A stretch of 64,000 nucleotides of DNA from Shouchella shacheensis (GTDB lineage: Bacteria; Bacillota; Bacilli; Bacillales; Bacillaceae_D), in the NCBI RefSeq assembly GCF_001484965.1, contig NZ_KQ947394.1, positions 124,001-188,000 on the forward strand, in the 5' to 3' direction. Below the pieces are notes generated by a model. That model was not told the DNA's origin. It made no database searches and worked only from the letters and a program-made list of their open reading frames with translations. Positions 16,976-26,171 of the stretch are shown here, one piece after another. The translations under genes were made by a program, and so were the position numbers. Numbering within the stretch: position 1 is the first letter of the stretch; each line of letters opens with the position of its first letter.

Positions 16976-17428
16976 TCAAATAACTTCATAAAGCCCGGTT
17001 GGCCAATAAGTCGTCATAAATTCTCTAAACAAAAAGATGATCCCAATTGCAATTAAGGTGAAAAAAACGCTTTTGAGCCAATTAAATTTCGCCTCAACTT
17101 TAAGAAACGAGATTAGAAATAACCCTGTGGCCACAACAAAACCTAAAGTATAGATAAGTATCAAATAGCCAATAATCCAAGCTACATAAAGAAGTGAGCT
17201 CTTCCCATTTACAGTGCTTGTTTCTTCCTCTTCCTCTGCAGGCACTGATTTCCTATTCTTTTGAATCTGTAGGCTCACATCAAGCACGATTAGACTTGCA
17301 GCGGCTATGCCTATATACATTGGATAATAGCGGGCGATTGGTTGAAACTCTAAAGACTCCCAAATTGCCCACGCAAACAAAGCAAACAACAGGCCAGAAA
17401 AGATGAAATAATAGCCTCTCTTAGTCAT
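16976..17428 (-). CDS. tctB: TctB-family small membrane subunit of tripartite tricarboxylate transporter
   Basis: The start at MTKRGYYFIF (ATG 17428) has GGAGG eight bases away and overlaps the tctA stop by 8 bases. The protein has 150 residues with four predicted membrane helices and a charged loop (KNRKSVPAEEEEE), the TctB pattern. TctB is the small membrane partner of TctA, and both act with the binding protein TctC to import carboxylates, driven by an ion gradient. Confidence 0.85.
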   Translation of the reverse strand: MTKRGYYFIFSGLLFALFAWAIWESLEFQPIARYYPMYIGIAAASLIVLDVSLQIQKNRKSVPAEEEEETSTVNGKSSLLYVAWIIGYLILIYTLGFVVATGLFLISFLKVEAKFNWLKSVFFTLIAIGIIFLFREFMTTYWPTGLYEVI

Positions 17429-18911
17429 TTGATTTTCCTCCATTAAATAAGCTTAAAGATTTTAATCTGCTCATAAAAACAGTAGAGAATAATAGAAGCA
17501 ATATTAGTAATCCAATAATCAAGACTATTGGATTCGTTAACCATGACCAACCATATCCAGACATAGACAGGTGAAGGTACCGTTCAGCAGCTGTAGATAA
17601 AACAAATCCTACAATTAGTGGGGCACGGGGCCACTCTAAATGCTTCATTGCCCATCCCATTAAACCAATTAATAGGAAAAACACTATATCGCCCCAATGT
17701 CTTGTGCTCTGATATGAACCAAAAATCATAATGACAATCAAGAAAGGAAAGAGTTTAACGGCTGGAACAGTGCTCAAAAGCGAAATCCGTTTAGCTAACA
17801 TAAGACACAATAAAGCTCCGAAAATATTTGCAATGACTAGAGTCCAAACAATAGATAATGTAATAGGCAAATCCGAAGCCAACATGTTTGGTCCTGCTTC
17901 AACCCCAAGCATCACTAGGCCACCTAATAATATTGCAGTAGTCCCACTACCAGGAATAGAAAACAGCAAGGTTGGAATTAACGACCCACCTTCTTTTGCA
18001 TTATTCGCACTTTCTGGAGCAATCACACCACGTATATCACCCTGACCAAAGTTATTGTTTTTCGTTGTTTGTTTAGCAACACCATAGCTTATCCAATCAA
18101 CTACACTGCCCCCCAGACCTGGAATAAATCCTATAAATGATCCCAATACTGCACTTCTAAACATCAACCATCTATACTTGATCGCTGCCTTAATACCCTC
18201 TAGACGACTGCCTGATATTCCTACCTTTGAGATGCTACGCTTTTCTGAAACGAGTTGAATTATTTCAGGTAGGGCGAACAAACCGAGAGCAAATACCGCT
18301 AAAGGTATACCGTTGTACAAATATACCGTATCAAAAGTGAACCTATATTCGGGAGCCCCTGGGGCTCCCCCAATTGTACCTAGCATCATACCTATTAAAC
18401 CGGCGACTACCCCTCTAATTGGTGCTTTACCAGCAAGAATACCTACCATACTGATACCCAGCAAAGAAAGCATGAATAGCTCAGGTGACCCGAAAGCCAT
18501 AATTATTGGACGTCCAATTGGAATTGCTAAGAACAGCACAACTCCGGCAATGACCCCACCGATCAGAGAACAAAAGAAAGCTGCTCCCAAGGCCTTGGCA
18601 CCTTGCCCTTGCTGTGTCAATGGATAACCATCTAGGATAGTTGCTTGAGAACCCGATGTCCCAGGAACACCAAGTAGGACGGATGGAAACGTGTCAGCAG
18701 TATGAATAACCGCTATCATCCCAATTAATAATCCAATCCCAGCTACTGGGTCCATCCCGTATATAAAAGGTAAAACCAGGGCCATACCTACAGGACCACC
18801 AAGTCCCGGAAGTATGCCTATTATAATCCCAATAAAAGTTCCAAGAATAATAAATATAATTCTTGAGGGGTCCAATACCAACGTTAACGCTTCTAGAGCA
18901 GTTTCTAGCAT
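17421..18911 (-). CDS. tctA: TctA-family large membrane subunit of tripartite tricarboxylate transporter
   Basis: A 496-residue polytopic membrane protein with the TctA signature GILPGLGGPVGMALVLPF at its start. The mirrored motif, GFIPGLGGSVVDWISYG, lies near residue 265. GVIAPESANNAKEGGSLIPT and FSIPGSGTTAILLGG follow. The two similar halves reflect the internal repeat of the family. It lies between tctC and tctB in the common C-A-B order. A paralogue occurs at 28346-29839. Confidence 0.93.
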   Translation of the reverse strand: MLETALEALTLVLDPSRIIFIILGTFIGIIIGILPGLGGPVGMALVLPFIYGMDPVAGIGLLIGMIAVIHTADTFPSVLLGVPGTSGSQATILDGYPLTQQGQGAKALGAAFFCSLIGGVIAGVVLFLAIPIGRPIIMAFGSPELFMLSLLGISMVGILAGKAPIRGVVAGLIGMMLGTIGGAPGAPEYRFTFDTVYLYNGIPLAVFALGLFALPEIIQLVSEKRSISKVGISGSRLEGIKAAIKYRWLMFRSAVLGSFIGFIPGLGGSVVDWISYGVAKQTTKNNNFGQGDIRGVIAPESANNAKEGGSLIPTLLFSIPGSGTTAILLGGLVMLGVEAGPNMLASDLPITLSIVWTLVIANIFGALLCLMLAKRISLLSTVPAVKLFPFLIVIMIFGSYQSTRHWGDIVFFLLIGLMGWAMKHLEWPRAPLIVGFVLSTAAERYLHLSMSGYGWSWLTNPIVLIIGLLILLLLFSTVFMSRLKSLSLFNGGKSND

Positions 18912-18986
18912 GAGCGAATCTCGCCTCCCAGATTATTTGGATGACCACAATATTATTGGAGCCATCCAAAATTGATGAGATAGGAT

Positions 18987-20111
18987 TTATTCCCCTAAAC
19001 CTGTAACATCATATTCCTTCTCCAGAAAATTCCGCACATAGTCTAAAGAGGTTTGATCAATCTCCTGTAGGTTTGAGACAGCATTGCTTAGCTCCTCTCC
19101 TACCAATGGATCATAGCCACCAAGTTGTTCTTCAGATTCATTCAAAAAATCAGGGTCTTCTGCTGCTAAACTTGCTCCTTCTCTTAATGCTTCAACTGCT
19201 TCTTCAGGTGCATCTTCATGCATCCAGAAACCTCTATGCAAATTATTAACTACACCAACAAAATCTAAGTAGGCATCCCAAGCTTCACCCGAAGGATCCT
19301 TACCATACATTTCCACATGTACTTCTTCTACAGTAGGAAGATCCGGTAATGCTGGATCTTCGATTAGGTTGTTATCATCATCCAAAAACCCAAGAGTGAA
19401 AAGTGGAACAGCTTCTTCGGCTTCTATAATAGGTGTCACATTCGTCAAATATGCTGGAACACTTTGGTAGTCAATATTTGATTCTCCTTGTTCAAAAGCA
19501 ACACGAGAGGCTCCAGCTCCTTCATAACCAAAGATAATATTCATGTCTTCACGAATTCCTAAGACTTCAAGAGCTAGCAAAGTCATTACGTCAATACCAG
19601 TTGGTGTTGTTGCTGCCATTACCAATTCTTCATCGGGGTTTAACAGATCTGTTGGTTCCTCGACCCCTGTGGATGGAGAAGTGTATACGGCAACTCCTGT
19701 CGGGAACCCAACAACAGGTTGTAACCCTTGTAGATCAAAATCCACATGAGATTCTCCAATCAAGTAGGGTATTTTAGTAGAAGCACTGGTTGACAGGACG
19801 TTATAACCATCCGCCTCCCTTAAGTTAGCAAATTCATTAGCACCATTTACACTGCCGCCTCCCTCAATATTTTCCACTTGGAAGGCAGGGTTTCCTTCTG
19901 TATACTCAGACCAATATTCTGCAAATAACCGACTTGTAACGTCGGTCCCCCCCCCTGCGCTAAACGGAACTACTGTCTGGATAGTGTCACCGCTTTCATA
20001 AAAGCCATCAGTTGATCCAGCACTGGAATCAGAGGAGCCAGAGTTACACCCACAAATAAATAGAGCGGAAGACATTGAAAATATCATGCAACCTTTAATC
20101 CTTTTTTTCAT
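18987..20111 (-). CDS. tctC: TctC-family substrate-binding lipoprotein
   Basis: The 374-residue product has a signal peptide ending in the lipobox FICGCN, so it is probably anchored by Cys22. The binding-protein core begins with TVVPFSAGGGTDVTSRLF, the conserved AGGGTD that contacts a carboxylate. ENIEGGGSVNGANEF and TTPTGIDVMTLLALEVLG follow. The start has GGAGG and an operator-like dyad (20128-20147) immediately before it, so it is the first gene of the operon. About half of its residues match the second TctC at 27219-28331. Confidence 0.9.
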   Translation of the reverse strand: MKKRIKGCMIFSMSSALFICGCNSGSSDSSAGSTDGFYESGDTIQTVVPFSAGGGTDVTSRLFAEYWSEYTEGNPAFQVENIEGGGSVNGANEFANLREADGYNVLSTSASTKIPYLIGESHVDFDLQGLQPVVGFPTGVAVYTSPSTGVEEPTDLLNPDEELVMAATTPTGIDVMTLLALEVLGIREDMNIIFGYEGAGASRVAFEQGESNIDYQSVPAYLTNVTPIIEAEEAVPLFTLGFLDDDNNLIEDPALPDLPTVEEVHVEMYGKDPSGEAWDAYLDFVGVVNNLHRGFWMHEDAPEEAVEALREGASLAAEDPDFLNESEEQLGGYDPLVGEELSNAVSNLQEIDQTSLDYVRNFLEKEYDVTGLGE

Positions 20112-20587
20112 AATTTAAAACCTCCATTTAGTGAAACGTTTAAATACAGTGCATTCTTCTTCCTAAAGACTGTCGGTATACGAACAAAGAATCGGCAACA
20201 TATGCATTAAGACGGGCCTGCATGTCAATCGAAAAGTGATCAAGTACGTATCACTATTTTCGCGTTTTACTTTTAGCTAAATGCGACCATGGATCTCCAA
20301 TTGGTTAGCTTGCATATCTATAAACGGCAACATTTTTACAATGACCTACTACTAGGCTTTGACCACTATCAACTCCTCCATAATATTACTTGATCAATGT
20401 TTTCCAATTTCTTTTTAATAACTGTTAGCGGTCTACTATTCAGTATTTAAACATTTAAATAGCAGCCGCTTCTCTGCTTTTTCACTCCAACGATGACATA
20501 TGGGAACTCAACCACGGCTTGATTCCTTAAAGTTTTCTAGGCCTGTAAGATGGATGGTTTCATCAAGAATTCAGATTTCAATTCTAA
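20112..20587. other. Promoter region between lacI-type gene and tctC
   Basis: This 476-base stretch holds no recognisable gene. It should carry the tctC promoter. The LacI-type dyad at 20128-20147 is described separately. A second AT dyad, ATTTAAACATTTAAAT at 20445-20460, lacks the central CG and may be unrelated. Confidence 0.5.
20128..20147. promoter_or_regulatory. Candidate LacI-family operator before tctC
   Basis: TTAGTGAAACGTTTAAATAC matches 16 of 20 positions of the dyad before the LacI gene at 21667-21686, including the AAACG core. It lies directly upstream of the tctC ribosome binding site, where a bound repressor would block initiation or elongation. Confidence 0.6.
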
Positions 20588-21634
20588 TTAAAACTTTAAA
20601 TTAGAATTATAAAAAGCTGAATTCGGTTCCCATTCACAACCACAAGATTTGCGGTAATGTATTGTACATGGCAACACTACTTCCTTTATTTTCATATGGT
20701 TGTTTTCAATTGCTTCTAGTATTAATTTCAATGTATGGTTGGACATTTCCTCAATCGGCTGTGCTATACTCGACAAGGTTGGCTCTATCAATACACTCAT
20801 ACTTGAGTCACTAAAACCAATAACTGCAATATCACTCGGACATTTCACATCCATATTTTTCAATTGGAACATGAACCCCAACATCATTGTTGTCCCTGTA
20901 ATGAACATCGCTCGTGGCGGTGTTTCCATCTCCATTATACATTTCGCAGCCTTCATTCCCCCTTCAAAATTGGAGCCTCCTTCAATCTCCCATTCAGGTC
21001 TATACCGAAGCCCATGTTTTTTTAATGCTTTTTGGTAGCCTGTTTTTCTTTCCCTTGATAGCCGGTTTGGCCTTTCACTGCCAATGATCAAACCAACACT
21101 TTCTATTTGATGGTGTGTATACAAATGGCTCGTCACTTCATAGGCCGCTTCCTCATTTCTTATGGCTACAAGACTTGCCTCAAGTCCTGGCACCTCTCTA
21201 TTAATTAATACAATCGGGAAGCCTTGCGGAAGAATTCTATTTTTTTGTAATTTGCTACCTTTTGAAGGAACGATAATCAACCCATCTACTTTTTTTGACA
21301 AAAGTAATTTTATCTGTGCTTCTTCAATATCTGGATCGTCGTTACTTGTACAAACCATTACAGCATATCCCTCGAGCTGAGCTTTTTTCTCTATACTTTT
21401 AAAGATTCCAGAGTACACAGGATTATCAATGTAAGTTACTACCATTCCAATTGTCTTCGTTTCCTGTCTTTTAAGACTTCTTGCAATACTATTTGCTACA
21501 TACCCAGTTTCTGCTATTGCTTCATAAACTCTACACTTAACCTCCTTACTGATTGGCTTGGTATTGTTAAGTACATAAGATACTGTAGCAATAGAAACAT
21601 TAGCTTTTTCTGCAACTTCTCTAATAGTAGCCAT
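20588..21634 (-). CDS. LacI-family transcriptional regulator
   Basis: This 348-residue protein has the LacI helix-turn-helix at residues 1-25 (ATIREVAEKANVSIATVSYVLN) and the hinge helix NSIARSLKRQ. A periplasmic-binding-protein-like sensor domain begins at KTIGMVVTYIDNP. The C-terminal extension CGCEWEPNS is short and cysteine-rich. The gene lies directly upstream of, and in line with, the tctCAB-DUF1446 operon, and a matching operator precedes both, so it probably represses itself and that operon. The inducer would be the imported acid or an intermediate. Confidence 0.9.
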   Translation of the reverse strand: MATIREVAEKANVSIATVSYVLNNTKPISKEVKCRVYEAIAETGYVANSIARSLKRQETKTIGMVVTYIDNPVYSGIFKSIEKKAQLEGYAVMVCTSNDDPDIEEAQIKLLLSKKVDGLIIVPSKGSKLQKNRILPQGFPIVLINREVPGLEASLVAIRNEEAAYEVTSHLYTHHQIESVGLIIGSERPNRLSRERKTGYQKALKKHGLRYRPEWEIEGGSNFEGGMKAAKCIMEMETPPRAMFITGTTMMLGFMFQLKNMDVKCPSDIAVIGFSDSSMSVLIEPTLSSIAQPIEEMSNHTLKLILEAIENNHMKIKEVVLPCTIHYRKSCGCEWEPNSAFYNSNLKF

Positions 21635-21666
21635 AATTACTCATTTCTTTCTTTTCTCGTTTTTTA

Positions 21667-21686
21667 TTAGTTAAACGGTTAACTAA
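21667..21686. promoter_or_regulatory. LacI-family operator before the regulator gene
   Basis: TTAGTTAAACGGTTAACTAA has perfect 8-base arms (TTAGTTAA/TTAACTAA) around ACGG with the central CG typical for LacI proteins. It lies 32 bases upstream of the regulator ATG, which suggests autorepression. Confidence 0.7.
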
Positions 21687-21957
21687 AACCGCTTACTAAT
21701 GAGTATATATAAATGACTTCAGTTTGTAAATAGAAAAATTCAAAAATAATTGGTCACGTAATAGGAAAGATAATAAGAAAGCTCAATACACTTAAATATA
21801 CAGAAAAATTTATATTATTACAACTAACCGATAAAAATTTAGAGCATAAACACATGCGTGTTGATTTACCAGAATTAGATTATGAGGGACGGGCTTTAAG
21901 CTCTGTCTAACAGATAATACCCCTCACGCAACGAGCCCCGACTCCTCTACACAGAAG

Positions 21958-21990
21958 AAAGTCTCAATAGGTTTTACCTGTTGAGACTTT
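21958..21990. terminator. Strong hairpin upstream of the IS66 remnant
   Basis: AAAGTCTCAA-T-AGGT pairs with ACCT-G-TTGAGACTTT across a two-base loop, followed by TTTG. No complete gene ends here, so it may be a leftover terminator of a lost gene. The region from 21700 to 22028 otherwise holds nothing I can identify. Confidence 0.4.
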
Positions 21991-22028
21991 TGAAAGGGGG
22001 CTTCATAAACTTAGTTTAACAATAATTT

Positions 22029-23280
22029 TAACTACTTAGGTCACTTAATGTTTAGGATGCTACAAAACGGGTACTATCTACTAACTCAGTTTGGAAAGGA
22101 GATGTACACCATGCCCTACTCAACCAGGGAAATAGAGAAGATTAGTCAGGGAACCCCATCTGAGATTGCAACTGTGATCACAGACCTTGTATCCAAAGTC
22201 GAACAACTGGAAACCCGTCTGAAAGGGCTGGAGCGCCAAGTACGAACAGCAGTAAGCCCCCTAAAAGAAATGTTGTCCGAACTGCACAGCCAAACAACAG
22301 GCCTCATTTCCGGAAAACGTAAAAGCGCCGGTCCAGTACGGGAATAGCTTTGCTGCGTGGTGCGCTTAGTTACATACCTACCAACTTTTACCCCTTGATC
22401 GAATAAGTCAGCTTTTTGAAGACATGACGGGCTATCGTCCAAGTGAAGCCACACTTCTCCACTACTTGAATACCTATCATGAAAAGCTTGAACCCATTGA
22501 GACCTACATTCAACAGGAAATTTTAAAAAGCGATGTCCTGCCTGCCGATGAGACTGGTATGCGTATTGAAAATCAAACGCAATGGTTACATACAGTAAGC
22601 AGTTCCAATTGGACCTTGTATCACGTTCATGAAAAACGAGGAAAAGAGGCCATCAACGATCACGGCATACTTCCTAGCTACGAAGGGATTCTGGTTCACG
22701 ACTGCTGGGCAAGCTATTTTACAACAGATTACTCATTTGACCATGCGTTATGCGGGAATGCCAGGGGATCATCGACTATGATGGCCACCAGTGGGCGGCA
22801 GATATGCAAAACCTCCTTCTGGAAATATGGACAGAGACCAAGCAGGCCAGAGAAGCAGAGATTCCAATAGAAGCCTCCAAAGTTTCCGCTTGGAAACCCG
22901 TTACGACATCATTTTAAACCAAGGGGAAAAGGAGTGGCATATACCGCCTGATCCCAACGCTCCCATTAAACGCGGGCGAAAGAAAAAAAGTAAGGGTGAA
23001 AATCTGGGCGAACGTTTTCGACTTCACAAAACCGCAATTTTGCGGTTTATTCGAGATGATCGTGTCCCTTTTGATAACAATTTGGCAGAGCAGGATCTTC
23101 GAATGATGAAAGTGAAACAAAAGGTCTCCGGGGCTTTCCGCACCCTCGAAGGCTCCGAGCGATCTTCGCGAATCCGCAGCTTCGTTTCCACTCTCCGAAA
23201 ACAGAAACGTAAGGTACTTACCTCCCTTATCGCAATCCAATCTGGAAAGTTCCTCTTTTAGACCTACCTAAGTAGTTACA
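22029..23280 (+). mobile_element. Decayed IS66-family insertion element
   Basis: The ends are inverted copies of TAACTACTTAGGT (left 22029-22041; right complement 23266-23278). The 8-base direct repeat AATAATTT lies immediately outside, at 22021-22028 and 23281-23288. IS66 elements make 8-base duplications. At about 1.25 kb the element is half the usual length and carries only a broken transposase, so it cannot move by itself. Confidence 0.75.
22048..23261 (+). pseudogene. IS66 transposase, deleted and frameshifted
   Basis: The N-terminal helical part (KVEQLETRLKGLERQ) is followed near 22330 by a jump to the central part (TGYRPSEATLLHYLN, LPADETGMRIENQTQWLH, LVHDCWASYF). The zinc-ribbon and preceding residues are lost. 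A frameshift near 22755 separates this from the C-terminal part (FRLHKTAILRFIRDDRVPFDNNLAEQDLRMMKVKQKVSGAFR), which carries the NLAEQDLRM motif of IS66 transposases. At least two lesions rule out an active enzyme. Confidence 0.8.
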
Positions 23281-23363
23281 AATAATTTATCCTTTAACAA
23301 AAACCAAAAGAAACTGCTTAATCTTTCAATAATCAAAAAAGACGTCAAATCGAGGACTCTCCC

Positions 23364-24911
23364 TTAGTATGTTCTATCACTATCTAAATTTTGACCTCCT
23401 ACCCTTACTCCCTCTTGCTCCCTCCTCTTCACAAAGCGCGCCGCAGATTCCCCAGCTAGCTTGCCAAAGACTGCCCCTGACATTAAACCGGAGCCGCCAG
23501 GGTAGTTATGATAGAACAAACCACCAACCATCTCCCCTGCTGCAAAGACGCCTGGAAGAGGTGTTTCTTCTTTATCCAATACCTCGCCTTCTGGGCTGAC
23601 GTGAATGCCGCCAAAGGTGAAGGTAATTCCACATGTGACAGGGTAGGCGTAGAATGGCGCTTGTTTGAACCGTAGTGCCCAGTTGGATTTTGGCGGGGTG
23701 ACTCCTTTCGTGCTTTTGCCATCTTTGATGCCTGGGTTGTAGTCGCCTTCTTGAACGGCTTGATTGTAGGTTTCGACCGTCTCTTTGAAAGCCGTTGTAT
23801 CAATTCCCATCTTCTCTGCTAGTCCGTCAAGCGTATCAGCCTTGAGGCACGTTGCTTCTTCTAGGTCGTACTCTGTTCGTAAGTGGCTGCGAACTTGCGC
23901 ATCAAACAGTTGAAACGCTTTTTGATTCGGTTGTTTGAGCGTTTCTTTGCCGTATTTGGCGTATGTGTAATTGCGAAAATCTGCCCCTTCATCAACAAAG
24001 CGCTTTCCTCCAGTGTTCACGATTAAGCCAAGTGGATACGAGGATTTTTTGTAAATATCGCCTGGCTTCGCGTAGTCACCGACACGGGGCGCCTCGTAAT
24101 CTGTTGTGTGCGCATGGCACCCAGACCAATCGCCGTATGCTTGCGCTCCGATGGCGAGCGCCATTTCCAGTCCGTCGCCTGTGTTGTATTCACTTCCGCG
24201 CACCACCGCCTTTTCCCACTCTTGGCCGATATGCTCCATCCGCTTTTCTGTGTTTGCTTCAAAGCCTCCACACGCCAGAACAACCACTTTTGTCTTCACT
24301 TGAAGGTTAGTTCCATCTTTCTCGACAACAACAGCGCTCGCTTTTCCACCCTCTGTCTGGATCTCAATCGCTCTCGCTCCATACCAAACATCTACCCCAA
24401 GCTCTATCGCACGATTGAAAAGAGTTTCAATTAAACCAATGCCTTTTCTCTCTGTTTTCATAGGGAGACCTCCCCAGAACTGACGCTTGCCTTGCTCAAC
24501 GAAGTATTGGTTTTCATTGAGTTCAAAGACAACGCCTTGCTTATGCATCCATTGAATCGTTGGAAATGATTCAATGACAAGCTGCTGTGCAAGTGCTGGA
24601 TCACTCTTGCCTTTCGTTACTCTTTTCAAATCATCCATAAAATCCGATTCTTGATAGGTCGGCATTACCGTCCCTTGAATCACTTCATCCGTCAACTCCG
24701 GAATCACCGATTGCAGTCCATAGATATCGTTGTACGCGCATCGAATCGCTCCATCGGTGAAAAAAGAGTTTCCGCCTCGCTTATGCTCTGGTCCTTTCTC
24801 CAACACAAGCACCTTTGACCCGTTTTCACTAGCAGCAATCGCCGAGCAAAGCGCTGCATTGCCGGCCCCAACGATCACAACATCTACGGTTGGTTCTTCT
24901 GTAGCCCTCAT
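23364..24911 (-). CDS. tcuA: TcuA-like FAD-dependent tricarballylate dehydrogenase
   Basis: A 515-residue soluble flavoprotein of the fumarate reductase/succinate dehydrogenase family, closest in pattern to TcuA/CobZ-N. The FAD fold is VVIVGAGNAALCSAIAASE near the N terminus, followed by KRGGNSFFTDGAIRC. RFVDEGADFRNYTYA and GITFTFGGIHVSPEGEVLD form the active-site and capping regions, and GEMVGGLFYHNYPGGSGLM binds FAD at the end. TcuA oxidises tricarballylate to cis-aconitate in Salmonella. TcuB, which re-oxidises TcuA there, is not found here. It follows the dehydrogenase gene at 25015 and lies in the LysR-linked cluster. Confidence 0.82.
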   Translation of the reverse strand: MRATEEPTVDVVIVGAGNAALCSAIAASENGSKVLVLEKGPEHKRGGNSFFTDGAIRCAYNDIYGLQSVIPELTDEVIQGTVMPTYQESDFMDDLKRVTKGKSDPALAQQLVIESFPTIQWMHKQGVVFELNENQYFVEQGKRQFWGGLPMKTERKGIGLIETLFNRAIELGVDVWYGARAIEIQTEGGKASAVVVEKDGTNLQVKTKVVVLACGGFEANTEKRMEHIGQEWEKAVVRGSEYNTGDGLEMALAIGAQAYGDWSGCHAHTTDYEAPRVGDYAKPGDIYKKSSYPLGLIVNTGGKRFVDEGADFRNYTYAKYGKETLKQPNQKAFQLFDAQVRSHLRTEYDLEEATCLKADTLDGLAEKMGIDTTAFKETVETYNQAVQEGDYNPGIKDGKSTKGVTPPKSNWALRFKQAPFYAYPVTCGITFTFGGIHVSPEGEVLDKEETPLPGVFAAGEMVGGLFYHNYPGGSGLMSGAVFGKLAGESAARFVKRREQEGVRVGGQNLDSDRTY

Positions 24912-25014
24912 TCCCTACACGCTCCCTTTAATTCGTTTTGTCTCTTTCAGTGTAGAGAAAAACAAGAAATAAAGGAAATATCATTTTTCTGTCGTTACTC
25001 ATAAAAATATTTTA

Positions 25015-26076
25015 TTACAAGGATTTGATAATGGCTTGGGCAAACTCCCTTGTCCCTGCTTCCCCTCCGAGATCTCTCGTTCGAACACCCTGACTCAACG
25101 TTTTTGACACAGCTTCCTCAATGCTCGCACTCATTGCGCCTAGGTTCACATCATCATGACGCTCACCAAGCCAATCGAGTAGCATCACAGCCGACTGTAG
25201 CATGCCCATTGGGTTGGCAATATCCTGATTCGCGATATCCGGGGCAGAGCCGTGAGCCGCCTGCGCCATGGCGTAGGTATCATTGGCATTAATGGAAGGA
25301 GCTAGTCCTAAACTACCGACCAACTCACCTGTCAGATCAGAAAGAATATCACCAAACATATTCTCCGTTACGACGATATCAAAATCATGAATACGGCGAA
25401 CGAGGTGCGCGCACATGGCATCAATGTGGTAATCATCCACTTCCACATCCGGATACTCTTTGGCCACTTCCTGACAAACACGAAGAAAGAGCCCTGTCCC
25501 AAGGCGAATCACATTTGCCTTATGGACAATGGTCACTTTCTTGCGGCGGGTTCTTGCTTTTTGAAAGGCGGCATGAGCAATGCGCTCGATTGCCTGGCGG
25601 GTAAAAACACCGGCCGTCACCGCGACATCGGTTGTCACCATCCATTCGCCTACTCCCTGATACATGTTGCGATCCACGTAGAAACCTTCTGTATTCTCCC
25701 TGTAAATGATGAGGTCAGCGTCTTGAACAAGGCCTTCCACGAAAGGGCTCGATTTCGCGGGACGGATATTGGCATACAAATCGAACCTATGCCTTAGCTC
25801 TCCGCTTGGATTGCGTATTGCCTTATACCGTTCTGGGTAGGACGCTGAATCATGGGGACCTAATAGCCAACCATCGCACCCGGTGAGTGCAGTGATCGTC
25901 GACTCCGGCATCGGTTGTTCATTTTTCTCAATCGCCTTAAATCCCATTGGTAAGGGCACCCACTCAATTTTAACCTCTTTCTTTTTTGCTGCAGCTTCAA
26001 GCACGGCCGTCGTTGCTTCGATAATCTCTCTTCCAATTCCATCCCCAGCTAACACACCTAGTTTATAGCTTCGCAT
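25015..26076 (-). CDS. Isocitrate/isopropylmalate dehydrogenase family beta-decarboxylating enzyme
   Basis: ATG at 26076 fits best, because GGAAAGG lies nine bases before it, while the ATG at 26085 sits on top of that site. The 353-residue protein has LAGDGIGREI at the N terminus, the substrate-binding NPSGELRHRFDLYANIRP, the RENTEGFY loop, the KANV motif with its catalytic Lys, and GDILSDLTGELVGSLGLAPS. Such enzymes oxidise and decarboxylate 2-hydroxy acids such as isocitrate, homoisocitrate, isopropylmalate or tartrate. KANV is more like the homoisocitrate branch. It may act downstream of the tricarballylate-like dehydrogenase. Confidence 0.82.
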   Translation of the reverse strand: MRSYKLGVLAGDGIGREIIEATTAVLEAAAKKKEVKIEWVPLPMGFKAIEKNEQPMPESTITALTGCDGWLLGPHDSASYPERYKAIRNPSGELRHRFDLYANIRPAKSSPFVEGLVQDADLIIYRENTEGFYVDRNMYQGVGEWMVTTDVAVTAGVFTRQAIERIAHAAFQKARTRRKKVTIVHKANVIRLGTGLFLRVCQEVAKEYPDVEVDDYHIDAMCAHLVRRIHDFDIVVTENMFGDILSDLTGELVGSLGLAPSINANDTYAMAQAAHGSAPDIANQDIANPMGMLQSAVMLLDWLGERHDDVNLGAMSASIEEAVSKTLSQGVRTRDLGGEAGTREFAQAIIKSL

Positions 26077-26171
26077 GTGATCCATCCTTTCCTGCCTCTC
26101 TTTTAGCTTAGCGAGCGAGCTAGTTGTTTGTAAAATACTCTCTTTTTCTCAACTGGTATAAGAAATTTTTA

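Noticed and set aside
20445-20460. ATTTAAACATTTAAAT considered as a third LacI operator of the operon
   Set aside because: It lacks the central CG common to the other sites and such AT palindromes are frequent by chance.
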